In this document: piece by piece, positions 1 to 10,270 of the stretch
Layout of the letters: each line of letters begins with the position of its first letter
Numbering within the stretch: the first letter of the stretch is position 1
Assembly (NCBI GenBank): GCA_027943335.1
Contig: BSBK01006354.1
Location: 1 to 64,000 of the forward strand
Reading direction: 5' to 3'
DNA length: 64,000 nt
Source of the DNA: Chamaecyparis obtusa
Lineage: Eukaryota > Streptophyta > Pinopsida > Cupressales > Cupressaceae
The notes under the pieces: generated by a model
The model's input: the letters and a program-made list of their open reading frames with translations, nothing else
What the model was told of the DNA's origin: nothing
Database searches by the model: none
Translations under genes and position numbers: made by a program

Positions 1-371
1 AAATTATCTAGTTACAATTGTTTGTTGCTGCTACATACTTTGCTTATGATGTACTCTATGAGATACAATTTTTCTTCTTGCTTAGCCAAGAAACCAATCT
101 TCCTCCAAGGAAAAAGGCTCCACCACTGGTGCTTTTCTTATCATCAACACTGCCTCCCCAATCAGCATCTGTATATGCACATAGGGTAAAATCATCAGAT
201 TTTTCATACCACAATCCATAGTCCATTGTGCCTCTTAAATATCTCAGTATCCTCTTTACTGCTACATAATGTGATTCTCTAGGTTTAGCTTGAAATTTTT
301 CTACAATTCCAGCTGAATGTGCTATATCAGGTCTTGTATGTGTCAAGTACTACAATCCTCCAATCTTAGAT
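1..371 (-). pseudogene. Element F: RT C-terminus and RNase H remnant
   Basis: The minus strand encodes the end of copia reverse transcriptase and the start of RNase H: the string THTRPDIAHSAGIV, then RILRYLRGT, then YTDADWGG with the RNase H aspartates, then SWLSKKKNCIS. Stops interrupt the distal part (bases 1-56), where the E-A-K-Y-V-A motif is still visible. The RT palm with the YVDD box is absent because the upstream sequence joins directly to integrase near base 371. This was a replication enzyme domain and is not functional. Identification is by recognisable copia motifs and is secure. Confidence 0.9.
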
Positions 372-905
372 CTTGCTACTTCAGTCACTGATCTATTTCT
401 TCTTTCTGCAATACCATTTTGTTCAGGTGTTCTAGGGGATGAAAATTGTCTCTTAATACCATTCACTTCACAAAAGGTGTTAAACTCTTTATTGGTAAAT
501 TCACCACCTCTATCAGATCTCAAACATTTAATCTTCATTCCAGATTCATTCTCAACTTTATTCTTAATGATCTTAAACTTATCAAATGCTTCAGATTTTT
601 CTTTAAGAAATGCAATCCACATCATTCTTGTAAAATCATCAACAAGAATCATAAATTACATTTCTCCAGAGAATCCTCTAGTCCTAGTAGGACCGCTCAA
701 GTCTGTATGAACAATCTCCAACTTCTCTACAGATGTGAACTTCTTACTAGGAAATGAACTTCTCTTCTACTTAGCCATTACACATTCTTTGCAAATCATG
801 TTAGTAGGCTTCATAATTTTAGGCAAATCCCTTACTGCAAGTGTAGCACTCACTTTCACAATATTATCAAAGTTTATATGAAAAAAACCTTCTATGCCAT
901 AACCA
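372..905 (-). pseudogene. Element F: integrase core remnant
   Basis: The minus strand encodes a copia integrase: a GAG-pre-integrase tail with WHRR and CKECVMAK, then IVHTDLSGP (first catalytic Asp), VDDFTRMMWIAFLK, KCLRSDRGGEF (second Asp) and PEQNGIAERRNR (catalytic Glu). The frame differs from the upstream Gag-protease frame, so at least one frameshift lies near 900. A stop follows the GEM motif near 660. The frame then runs straight into RT sequence at ARSKIGGL, where the integrase C-terminal domain should have continued. It would have inserted element cDNA into chromosomes, and is now inactive. Confidence 0.88.
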
Positions 906-951
906 ACTGTCATCAATCTTAGTAATCAAAAATCTCATCTCAGTAGGATTC

Positions 952-2339
952 AACTAAAATACATTACCTCTAGTTCTAGATCCAGTTCCAATCAAATTTC
1001 CATCTTTATCTTTTATCACACAAGTTTTCTCAATAAACCAAACTTGATATCCCTTATCAACTAACTTTCCAAAACTCAAAAGATTATGTTTCAATCCATC
1101 CACAAAGTAAACATCGTCAGTATTAGTCTTTCCATCAAGAGTAATAGATCCTATACCTTTAATCAAACAAGGTGCATTGTTTCCAACTCTCACAACTCCT
1201 CCATCATAATTGTTAAACTTTATGAACTTTTTCATGTCTCTAGTCATATGATGTGAACAACCACTATCTATAATCCAATTAGATTTCTTTTCAACTTGGG
1301 AAACTAAGGCTTTTTCTTCCTTAACATCAGTTTCAGGATTCTCTTCTTTAATTGCTACAAATCCTATGTCATCATTATTCTCAGTATCACTCTCACTCAG
1401 AGTTCTTTCTATACTAGTTTCAAGGTCTTCATCATTAGCATAATAACATTCCTTAGATATTCTAGGCTTGAAATTATTTTTGTACTTTTTAACTCTCTTA
1501 GGACATTTAGATGCAAAATGACCATATTCTTGACAAGTCCAACATTTAAAAAATTTCTTACCATCTGGTTCTCTTTTCACAAGCAAGGCAATACCTTCTT
1601 CAATCTTTTTGTCTTCTTCATTTCTAGATCTATTGCTGCCAGCATAATCTCCACTCACACCGATGCTTCTTGACAAAGTAGGGTGAACACTAAGAGCACT
1701 GAATGCTGTCTCCATTCTAGGTAAGTCTCCTGATAACCTCAAGTTCATTTCTGCTACTTCCAATCTTCCAAGAAGAGTCTCTCTTGTAAAGTTTGTAGTA
1801 CAAGGTATAACTTGTTCAATCATTTGTGTTGTCTGCTTAAATATAGGAGTCAATGTCCTCAAAATTTTCCATATCACTTCATTCTTTGTCTTTGTTCCTC
1901 CACAAGATTTTATCCCTGCAACAATTTATGACATTCTACCAATATAGCTTCTAATAGATTCATCTTCCATCATTCTTATATCTTCAAATGCACATATCCA
2001 ATTATGTAGTCTACCTTTCTTTTCATGTTCATCACCTTCAAAAGTAGAGTGTAAAGCTTTCCAAATTTCATGATATTTTGTTAAACATTTTACCTGACTA
2101 TACTCATTTTTTGAAAGTGTAGTCAAAAGTGCTTCTCTTGCAAGTTTTTTACACATGAATAAATATCTCTCATCACTAGAACATGTTTCAAGATTGTCTT
2201 CTTCAATGATAGTCTTATCATTCTTTGTAATCAACCAATAACTTGGTCCTAAACATAGTAGATGTGTCTTCATCTTCTCTTTCCAACTGTTAAAATTTAC
2301 TCCATCAAACTTAGGGCTTTTTTTCCTGAAATTCACCAT
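952..2339 (-). pseudogene. Element F: Gag with zinc knuckle and aspartic protease
   Basis: The frame opens at an ATG at 2339, about 45 bases downstream of the primer site, with MVNFRKKSPKFDGVNF and NSWKEKMKTHL, a normal copia Gag start. One in-frame stop occurs at 1926-1928 and the same frame then continues to 954. The order is Gag (helical UBN2-type), a zinc knuckle CWTCQEYGHFASKC near 1540, an acidic linker, then the protease active site WIIDSGCSHHMT near 1250 and GLKHNLLSFGKL before integrase. Gag packages the RNA and the protease matures the polyprotein. The length suits the family. Decay is limited to one stop, plus the frameshift downstream. Confidence 0.9.
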
Positions 2340-2381
2340 GGATCTCCTTAAGCTGTTACACTTTTCTTTCAAGGACCTACT

Positions 2382-2393
2382 GCTTTGATACCA
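2382..2393 (-). promoter_or_regulatory. Primer-binding site of F (initiator-Met tRNA type)
   Basis: On the minus strand TGGTATCAAAGC lies two bases after the LTR end (...AACA). It matches the usual plant copia site TGGTATCAGAGC with one change and fixes the LTR edge at 2396. Confidence 0.85.
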
Positions 2394-2395
2394 AT

Positions 2396-3448
2396 TGTTA
2401 TAAATAGGGAATATTAAGAGGGGGGAGTGAATCAGTATTCCACAAACTTTTACTCTTGCCCAATTATGGATATAACAGATAATCTTAATGCATACATAAC
2501 ATAGAAAGATAAATAATGTGCATAGCAATAAAACTAAAGAACTCATAACACATTATTTATTCTCGAGGAAACCTTGGCCAAGGGAAAACCCTGGTGGGGA
2601 TGGTACCCACAAAGATCCACTAATCAAAAGTATCATGTTAAGGATGTTGACCCTGTTAGGAGTCTATTACAAACATATAGTGTCTCAATCCTGATTAAGG
2701 GACTATAGGCCTTGTTAGAAGCCTCAACTCTATTAGGAGTTGTTAGTACAAAAATGTGATTACCAGATGAGCCCACTGCCCAAACAAGTAATATACAATG
2801 TTCACTGATTACAAAAAGAGGTCAAGGTACATAACCTTATACTGTTTGCATCAATATCTTTTCATTTCTCTTTCGCTATCACAATTACATGTACATCATA
2901 TTTCGCATCATATCACTATATCACTATTGCTATATCTATTTTTTTTCTTTACAATTTACAATTACATTTATACAAGTTATTAAGGCTAATAACTTTTCTG
3001 GTCAACTGCCATATTACAAAAATAGCTTTATCCAAGGGTTAACATCTAGGATGTCATCCTTTTATATTGTTAAGTCATTATTTTGATAAAAAAAAAAAAT
3101 CCCTTAACTCTTTATCAATTCAGTCTCAAAATCTGTCCTGTCGGCTTAACACTATCTTTAGTAAAATTGTCATAACTCTTTCCGTACATGTCGTATTGAC
3201 TTGCACTCTAAGATGAGTCATCAGTAGTCACCATAGAGTCTATATTCAAGTGCACAAGCACTGAACTTACTCCAATCAATGTCGCCAAACAAAACTATCT
3301 GCTGGTTCACTGGCAAAAACACATTGTCTCATACTTAGACAATTTTACATTGCGCTCTAACATACTAGCTCTCTAACCTGTGCGATCTTTCTGTAGATCA
3401 TATGTTTCCATAATGACAACATCTATGTAACCAACTCAGCCGAATTGT
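2396..3448 (-). repeat. LTR of element F, followed abnormally by a polypurine tract
   Basis: The plus strand begins TGTTATAAATAGGG beside the primer site of F. It carries a G-run with GTGAATCAG at about 2413, the block ending GATGGTACCCACAAA near 2600, and repeated TGTTAGGAG-like motifs. The far end is set by the polypurine tract (plus strand TCTCCCCCTTT, near 3453), which belongs to a second internal region (E). No clean CA terminus remains, so the end is approximate. Confidence 0.75.
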
Positions 3449-3715
3449 GAAAAATCTCCCCCTTTGTCATTGGTGGCAACATATGAGAAAATTGAAAAAG
3501 TGTTAAACTCAAAAAATTCAAAATTGTGGCCATAGTATAAAATATATATATACTATCCTTATAAGTCCAAAAAACTTATATCTTTGTACAATACTCCCCC
3601 TAAGAGTATCAATCCTTATCAATTTTCTGCTATATATCTCTCCCCTTTGACAACAATGACAAAATAATGGTAAGGAGGGTTACAAAACTGTATTCAAAAA
3701 TCTTTATACCTTGAT

Positions 3716-4663
3716 TCAATATTGCAAAGCCGGTAGGCTTGCAACACAATCTGTAAAGTCAATCTTTATTGCATGTAACTCTTTCTCCCATGATTTGTTA
3801 ATAGAGTCTGCCACACTAAGTAGTGTGCATAATCCATAAGATGCTATCTCATGTGCTTGGAGATTCTCAAAACTAAACCTTTGAAAAGATGTCTTAGCTG
3901 AAAGACATTCTTCCAATTGCCCTTCAATAATGCTCAACTTCATAGAAGTGTGCTCTCTTAAAGAATGAATCTTTTCATTTTTCTATCCTTTTCATCTTGC
4001 AAAACTCTGATCTCATCAAATAACTTATGAAACTTCTTCTCAACATCAAATACCTTTACAGTGGGGCTAGAAAGAAAGTTGGTTTCATTCTGAATTTCTG
4101 CTTCCTTCATCTTCATTTTATGATCTTCTGCTACTACAAGGGTCTCTTATTTTGTACACTGAATGTACAAGATTTTCCTCTTTCCAATTCTTCCTCAAGT
4201 CCTTTATATAGATATCAAGATTATTGATAGCATTCCTGATATTCTAATTGATGTTCAAGAGTGTTTTGGCCTCATAGGCTACTTGAGCTTTCACTTTTGC
4301 TATATCAAACAAATTTGTGAACTCACTGTCAAAAGTGCTCATTACTTTCTTTACTTTCTCCAGAGGGTCAGCTTCTGCAATTTTTGTAGTTACAACACCT
4401 TGTAACTTCTTAGTAAGCTCCTTCAGACATCCTTCAAGACTTTTAACTTTCTTGTTCTTTCTAATGATTTTGTTCAAAGATGTGATCAATTCCATCTGAT
4501 CATCGTCATCTACTTCCTTTCCCAAATTCTCAATCATAGATCCAATCTGATTCTTCTTTCTAGTCTCAGGAGTAAGACTGATTTCTTCTTGAGTGGGAAT
4601 AGGTACTTGAGTCTCTGTCACTTTGGGTTCTTCAATAATGGTTTCCATAGATTGAGGTGTCAT
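3716..4663 (-). pseudogene. Element E: coiled-coil protein, C-terminal part
   Basis: Two open pieces in the minus direction (4663-4244 and 3943-3716), with stops and frame changes between them, encode a charged helical protein. It contains strings such as LNKIIRKNKKVKSLEG, LKELTKKLQGV and EKVKKVMSTFDSEFTNLF, with heptad-like hydrophobic spacing. It follows the zinc-knuckle array of the same element and probably formed the tail of one polyprotein. I do not recognise a named domain, and no catalytic motif is seen. The same layout recurs in element A (24312-25908), which supports a real coding origin. It is a decayed Gag-like structural protein by inference. Confidence 0.5.
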
Positions 4664-4789
4664 TGATTATTGTTCTTGTTCCTCCATTTTATTCTATTGA
4701 TCTTCTCCACAATTGGTTCATCAGCCTTATGATTCCATCAATGGTATTTTCATTCATATCTTCATCTAGTTCTGATGCTCAATTTTTGT

Positions 4790-5450
4790 AGTATTTTCTT
4801 CAGTGACCGACCTTGTGACAATGTAGACATGCCATTCTAGAATTTGTCAAAATTCTAGATCTTCCTCTCTAGTGTAGTCTCATATAGTTTGCAGCAATAT
4901 GACCATATATTCCATAGGCAGTATAATTAACCCATGTGTTGTAACCCCAAGTATAAGAATTACCTTGTCTTCTCAGTTGATATGTATTGTTTTTATCTCT
5001 TTGGTTTCCAAACTAACTTCAGTTTTGCCCTGCATTCTTGTGACATATGACCATGCTTGTTTCAAATACTAAAATGACTATCCATGTAGTGCTTCTTAGG
5101 TGACTTGTTTGTCTTTAATCTACATTCAAATGCTTGATGTCTATATTTTTTTGCAATTATAGCAATACCGATCAAATTTAGGAATAGTATTGGGAGTACC
5201 TTTAGCTTTACTTACTTTACTCTCAAGAAAACATTTGTTGTATGACCTATTTTCCCAAAATGATAGCATGAGAGATTCTTTGGTCTTGGATTTTCATAGA
5301 CATACATTTTCTCTACTTGATTGGATGATCCTCCTTTCTCGGTATATCTTAATCCAGTGGTTTTGTCTAGTCTCCTCTGACTTCTTAATAATTCATCCAT
5401 TGTTTTGGTGATTTCCTTAGCTTTCTTCATCATTTCAATGTGTTTTTATT
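4790..5450 (-). pseudogene. Element E: array of five degenerate zinc knuckles
   Basis: Reading the minus strand in mixed frames gives five CCHC-like modules: CYHFGKIGHTT near 5255, CYNCKKI near 5160, KHGHMSQEC near 5045, YGHIAANYM near 4895 and CLHCHKVGH near 4810. They are spaced about 80-150 bases apart. Zinc knuckles bind nucleic acid in retroelement Gag proteins, where one or two are usual, so five is high. Each has lost one or more ligands, and stops separate them, so the array is dead. A helical stretch (KEITKTMDELLRSQRRLDK) precedes the first knuckle. Further helical coding remnants, rich in Gln and Glu, run from 5450 to 6050 towards the primer site. Confidence 0.6.
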
Positions 5451-6063
5451 GCATCTTCAATTCATTTTTTAGTTTTTCATTCTCTTCCCTTAATTCACTA
5501 ATGTCTTCTAATTTCCTAGCAAGCTCATTGTTCACCCGGTTAACTTCTTGACTTATGATAACCATCTGATTAGCAATTTCAAAATGATGCTCTGGCATCC
5601 TTAGTATTTATGATTATTTTTCTTCTAGTTTTTCAGTCATTTGTCGTCTATCTTCAATATGCATATTTCTCTCTTGTTCAAGTTGTCTTGTATTATTCAT
5701 AACTTCAATCATTCTCACCATTTGTGTTTCTTGTCCAATTTGTAGTGCTTCCAGTTACTCAGTGAGGTGTTGATTATTTTTTAATAGATTTGCAATTGTT
5801 CCTTCAGATGCATCAGATACACTTATGTATCCTTTAGATAATTCCTCAATCTCTTCTTCTTGATATTGAGTGTCATTTTGTTGAAGTGCTAATTCCTTCC
5901 TCTTTCTCTATGATTCTCACAGCGTTTCTTTGATATCTTTAACCTGTTCCAGGGTAATCTACAACTCTAATTTCTGATTTTCAATTATCTAGTCAAGCTT
6001 GTATCTTTCGATCTCTATGGATCTTTCCTCTTTGGTGATTAAACTTATTTAACAAGAGAAAAA

Positions 6064-6075
6064 TCTTTGATACCA
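6064..6075 (-). promoter_or_regulatory. Primer-binding site of E
   Basis: The minus strand reads TGGTATCAAAGA two bases inside an LTR end of TGTTGGG type (6078). It is a degenerate initiator-Met tRNA primer site. Confidence 0.7.
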
Positions 6076-6077
6076 AT

Positions 6078-6296
6078 TGTTGGGATTATGTAAAGGTGAA
6101 TTACTGAGAGGGGAGGGGTGAATCAATAACCCTAAAAACTTTTGTTCTCAATCTCCTAAACAATATCCTTCATTAACTGATTGTCGTATTCATAGTTACC
6201 ATTCATTCATGAACATAACTGAAAACATCTAAACTATCAAATAATCATTCATGAAACTTCATACATTTGACACAAATGTTTTGGTATCACAGAAAC
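6078..6296 (-). repeat. LTR of element E, first part (split by D)
   Basis: It begins TGTTGGGATTATG next to the primer site, with the G-run motif GAGGGGTGAATCAAT near 6105. It stops at the GAAAC duplicated by the insertion of D, and resumes at 9723 with CCTTGTTAGAAGG. Confidence 0.75.
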
Positions 6297-6638
6297 TATA
6301 GGATTTGAGAGATACAAATCCACATAATGCCAAGAATACCTACATACAAATAACCTGTTACAAGAGAGGAGCAGAAAGAAGAAAAAGGAAAAACTCAAAA
6401 GTTACTCAAAATGTGACAGCAAAAATATGATCCAAGTTATGAAAAAATAATTACAAGGTTCAACCTATAAAGGTGAACAAAACCCTAAAGCCTAAAAAAG
6501 CTAGGTTGCATATTAATAATTAATAAAAGAATTAATTATTAATGCACCTAAGAGAAAGCTTAAGCACTAAAGAGTAATAACTTAATGAATTAAATCAATA
6601 TGATTTAATTAGTAAGAAAAATAAATATTACTCTAACA
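6297..6638 (-). repeat. Left (3') LTR of D
   Basis: 342 bp, plus-strand ends TATAGG...CTAACA; the partner LTR starts TGTAGG, so the first TG has mutated to TA here. It holds two perfect inverted repeats: a 13-bp stem at 6512-6543 (loop AAAAGA) and a 9-bp stem at 6588-6610. Confidence 0.95.
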
Positions 6639-6652
6639 CCCCCCCTTAAGCT
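6639..6652 (-). promoter_or_regulatory. Polypurine tract of D
   Basis: The plus strand reads CCCCCCCTTAAGCT directly after the LTR; on the minus strand this is a purine run ending in G7. It primes plus-strand DNA in the family. Confidence 0.8.
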
Positions 6653-7284
6653 AAGCGCAGGGGGAAGATAACCTAGCACAACTATGAAAGTAGGAAATGG
6701 GTCCTGGCAACAACGCCTGATCAAGTACCTAGTACAAGGAAATCTCTGTAAACTAGAGATAAAGGAGAAAACCCAGTGGGAAAAACCCCTCTCCAAAAAG
6801 AGATAGAAAAAATCAGAAAAAGAAATGGCTCAAGAGACTCTATCAAAACCATAAGTACAACCAACCCCCCCCCATGAGAGAGAGAAGAGACACCAAAGCC
6901 CCCCCAAAATGATGGAACCCCTATGGAAATGATCTAACCAATGAAACTCCAATGTGGAAGAAACAAAGGCACAGAACAAGGGAACCCCTAAATGAGAGGT
7001 GAAACTGGAAGGCCGAGTTGATGCTCAAAGGAGTAGACATGAGGATCCTAAAAGGGAATCCCCAATGTAGGTGGTATGATAGGTGTGCTGACACTTTCAA
7101 GAGAGAGGAGATGAGTGTCCTCTATAGAATCCTCAACAACTACACCTAGTGGCTCGATGAATGGAGTTGGAGGGTCTGGCGGTGCTGAAGAAGAGTCCTG
7201 CTGAAGAGAAGAAATCCCAACAAGATGAGGTGAGGTAGTCACAAAAGTGGTCTCAGGAACAACATAGAGGTTTAAGTGACCTGA
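6653..7284 (-). other. Element D: unidentified 3' internal segment
   Basis: This is where integrase, RT and RNase H would lie in an autonomous element. Instead there is a short open stretch, rich in Pro, Ser and Leu (minus strand, 7242-7048), and unassigned sequence. I see no pol motif in any frame. The segment may be filler, or a remnant of a Gag-pol linker that survived a large deletion. Confidence 0.5.
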
Positions 7285-8676
7285 CTATTCCACGTGATGC
7301 TCTTGCATAAGAGGAGAGCTGGGCTTCAATAATGGAGATGGTGGACCAAAGTGTGAGAAGGTGTAGAGATAGGTGGAGTGATCAACTGTCCCTGTAGCAA
7401 CAATGCCACCTATCACACTATCCCAGATGAAGACTAAATCTGGTGTGAACTCAACTATCTTCCCTGACCCAATGAGTGTAATCTGATAAATCAAGAGAAG
7501 GTTTGCAGACAGAGATGGAACATACAATACATCATTGAATGTGCCATCCTGAATGCATACTGAACCTTTCCTTCAAAGTGTCATAACAATGTTATTCCCC
7601 ATGAGAATGTGAGGAATAGGAGAAGCCTCAATAGATGAGAAGATCTCCGGAGAAGATGCCATATGGTGAGAAGCACTAGAATCCAATATCCAAGGGACCT
7701 GTGAAGGGGATGCAATGGAAGCCTGTAATGCATGACCCTGTCCAAAATCCTGTCCAAATGTCGAAGATGAGGCAGAAGACTGAAAAGCAGACCCCTATGA
7801 GGTAGAAGAGGATGGAGAGGAAACAGTGCTCTTCTGAAGAAAAGCTTGCAAATTTTCAGTCTATTTCTAATAGCCATCAAATCTCTTCTGAAAACAATGT
7901 GACTCATCATGAGGCCCCTTCTGACAATAGGAACATGTAGGGCTCCTAGTCTTTTGTTTCTCCTTCGTAAAAGAAGATGGTGGGCTAGTAGACTGTTGAG
8001 AAGAGGAATTAGATGTCTGCTTCAGCTTCAGCTTCTATGTATCCTGAGGTGTCTTGGCAAGCAATGCCTATGACTTTGAGCCTATAAGTGAATCCATATG
8101 ATTGAGCTTGGACTGCTCATGCGTCAACCTGTCACAGAAGGTCTCAAAAGAAGGCATAACATGTTGTGCACCCAGTGCATCCATAGTGGAGTAGAAGGTA
8201 GAAGTGAAAATTTGATAGGGGCCACGAAGCTTTGAGAGTATCAAAAAGATACACTCATCATCTGACTTCATCTTTCCAGCAACCTGTAAAATAGAATGAA
8301 GAGACTTGAACTTCATCAAGAAGTCCTCAATGCTAGTGAATGATTCAGGTACCAAGGAGGTGAACTCTGCATCTATCTGTAGAATCTTGAATTGATTCAT
8401 TGTGCCAAATAAGGTGGAAAAATTGTCCCACATATCCTTGGGTGTGGTCAAACCATCCAGGTGGAACAACAACCCATCTAAAATGTTCATTGCAATGAGG
8501 CCCATTGCCTCATCAATCCTATTTCTGTGCATAAGAGCCTCATAAGGCCTCTGTAGAACTAGCTGAGCCGCATCGAGGCATGACCATAGCCCTATTTCCA
8601 TAAGAAATCTAGTCATCTATCCTTTCCAAGTGTGATAGTTGTGAGGTGTAAGACGGGCGACAGAAGAATCTGCCAT
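7285..8676 (-). pseudogene. Element D: Gag with zinc knuckle and protease remnant
   Basis: The start is the ATG at 8676 (MADSSVARLTPHNYHTW), a normal copia Gag N-terminus. A stop follows at 8617-8619, then the same frame continues with a UBN2-type Gag body (8616-8068). Next come a zinc knuckle CSYCQKGPHDESHC near 7900 with all four ligands in place, a Ser/Gln-rich linker, and the protease site WILDSSASHHMASS near 7670, where the usual G of D-S-G has become S. It ends with VLYVPSLSANLL, the segment that normally leads into integrase. Several stops break the frame. It is a Gag-protease module whose pol part is missing. Confidence 0.85.
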
Positions 8677-9364
8677 TGAGATAAAGTAGATAGAAGTAGA
8701 AGGGTCTCTTTGAAATAAATGACAGAAATAGAATTTGCACCCCCCCCACAAAGTATTATACTATCTCCCGTACACTTCAAATAAGTATGTAAGCACACAA
8801 AAAAAAAAGAGGAAAAAACCTGATTTTCAGATGCCTCCACTTTGACGCCAAAAATAGCTGATCAAATGGAAAAATTTGAAAATAAAACTAGCATGGTTGG
8901 ATTAGGCTTAGAAAGAGCTTTCTAACGATATATCACACTTTGACTTTTGGTACCATTTGCAAAAATTTCTCAAAAATGGGTGGCACAGATTCTAAAAACA
9001 CTGAAATTTTCAAAATTTTCAAAAAAACCCCTTCCGACACCAAAAACCGCCCACTACGCAGTCAAAACCACCTATGTAGGAAAAAAGCCATCTTCGTACC
9101 TTCTATGCTCAAATCTCAGCATCTCGCGCCTCAATAATCATGTCAGGTTCGTACGGCCTTTGTTCTAAATAAAGTTGCCATAGATTGCTCCGGTGCCCAA
9201 AGGTGGTCAAATTTTATATTAAAATTCATCTGAATGATCCTCTGAATCCATTGGTGAGGTCAGTTGGACCCCAAAATGCCTCCAATAGAAAACTCTTCAA
9301 AAAACTTGAAACCCTTAACCTCAAAACCTACTTCAAAAACACCAGAACAGGCAGCAGTAGGGGA
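8677..9364 (-). other. Leader of D with a block shared with element C
   Basis: Untranslated leader between the primer site and Gag. Bases 8862-9040 closely match 40480-40690 in the leader of C, in the same orientation; both contain GGTTGGATTAGGCTTAGAAAG, GATATATCACACTT and ACCATTTGCAAAA (first string 21 bases with minor flanking change, shared essentially unaltered). No coding potential is apparent. Confidence 0.75.
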
Positions 9365-9376
9365 GCTATGATACCA
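9365..9376 (-). promoter_or_regulatory. Primer-binding site of D
   Basis: The minus strand reads TGGTATCATAGC immediately after the LTR end, one base different from the standard initiator-Met tRNA copia site. Confidence 0.85.
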
Positions 9377-9717
9377 TGTAGGATTTGAGAGATACAAATC
9401 CACAGAACACCAAGAATACCTGCATGCAAATAACTTGTTATAGGAGAGGAGTAGAAAGAAGAAAAAGGCAAAACTCAGAAGTTACTTAAAATGTGTGAGC
9501 AAAAATATGATCCAAGTTATGAAAAAATAATTACAAGGTTCGACCTATAAAGGTGAACAAAAGCCTAAAGCCTAAAAAAGCTAGGTTGCACATTAATAAT
9601 TAATAAAAGAATTATTATTAATGTACCTAAGAGAAAGCTTAAGCATTAAAGAGTAATAACTTAACGAATTAAATCAATATGATTTAATTAGTAAGCAAAC
9701 TAAATATTACTCTAACA
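9377..9717 (-). repeat. Right (5') LTR of D
   Basis: 341 bp, TGTAGG...CTAACA, nearly identical to 6297-6638. The 13-bp stem seen in the left copy is interrupted here by a small deletion, while the 9-bp stem is kept. Confidence 0.95.
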
Positions 9718-9722
9718 GAAAC

Positions 9723-10270
9723 CCTTGTTAGAAGGTAAAAACTATAGAAGGTAAAAACTATGGTGGGGGATGAAACCCACAAAACTTCACTATTGCAATA
9801 ATAAAGTTTCATGTTAGAACATACAATTTTTTATCACTTATGATGATCTTACCTTGTTAGGAGTAACATTTAAGACATGTTAAGATCTACCTTGTTAGAG
9901 GATTTTAGAAACACTCTTTAAGTGTTCACTCAGTTAAGATATTTACAATGAGATGGATAAGTCTTCTCTGTTAAGAGATTTTTTGCTACAATTGTTAGAA
10001 AGTAACATCATAAATGATCTAGTTGTTGTAACTTACTTTGCAAAATATCAGATCTTCGTAGCCCTTATCTAAAATCACCTTTCTATGATAGATATCTCCT
10101 TTAAATATTGCTTGGTAGTCTGTGATCTGCTTCAGACATAATACCTCACACCATGCCTCGACCACTCTCCCTTGAGAATCCACCCCCTTGTTATGTATCC
10201 ATACACTACAAAGATGTCCTCACTTGTTGCACTCAAAACACTTCAAATATGACCACCACCACTTAGCAGC
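9723..10270 (-). repeat. LTR of element E, second part
   Basis: Continues the LTR of E after D. It has the CCTTGTTAG motif, a 16-base direct duplication of AAGGTAAAAACTATAG, GGATGAAACCCACAAAAC, and several TTGTTAG(A/G)AG motifs like those in the other copia LTRs of the window. The outer edge is approximate. Confidence 0.55.

Larger units (their letters stand above)
1..3448 (-). mobile_element. Ty1/copia LTR retrotransposon F, right-hand part, internally deleted
   Basis: Reading on the minus strand, the order is 5' LTR (from 2396), primer-binding site, Gag with zinc knuckle, protease, integrase core, then RT C-terminus/RNase H running off the window edge. Protease before integrase before RT is the copia order. 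The element is dead: there are several in-frame stops, a frameshift between protease and integrase, and an internal deletion that removes the integrase C-terminus and most of RT. Its 3' LTR must lie left of base 1. The lineage looks SIRE-like from the protease string DSGCSHHMT, but that is only a family impression. Confidence 0.9.
6297..9717 (-). mobile_element. Short copia element D, gag-protease only
   Basis: A complete insertion: 5-bp duplications GAAAC at 6292-6296 and 9718-9722, near-identical LTRs (6297-6638 and 9377-9717), a polypurine tract and a primer-binding site. The internal region holds Gag, a zinc knuckle and a protease remnant, then about 600 bases without integrase or RT. At 3.4 kb it is too short to be autonomous. 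It sits inside the LTR of E, so it is younger than E. Confidence 0.93.
3449..10270 (-). mobile_element. Pol-less LTR element E, interrupted by element D
   Basis: The internal region 3449-6077 is flanked by a polypurine tract on the left and a TGGTATCA-type primer site on the right, then an LTR starting at 6078. The coding remnant specifies coiled coils and at least five zinc knuckles. No protease, integrase or RT motif is visible in about 2.6 kb. The right LTR is split by D at 6296/9718. Its outer end, about 10270, is a guess because no matching left LTR of the same family is present: the LTR at 2396 is only distantly similar to the one at 6078. Confidence 0.65.
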
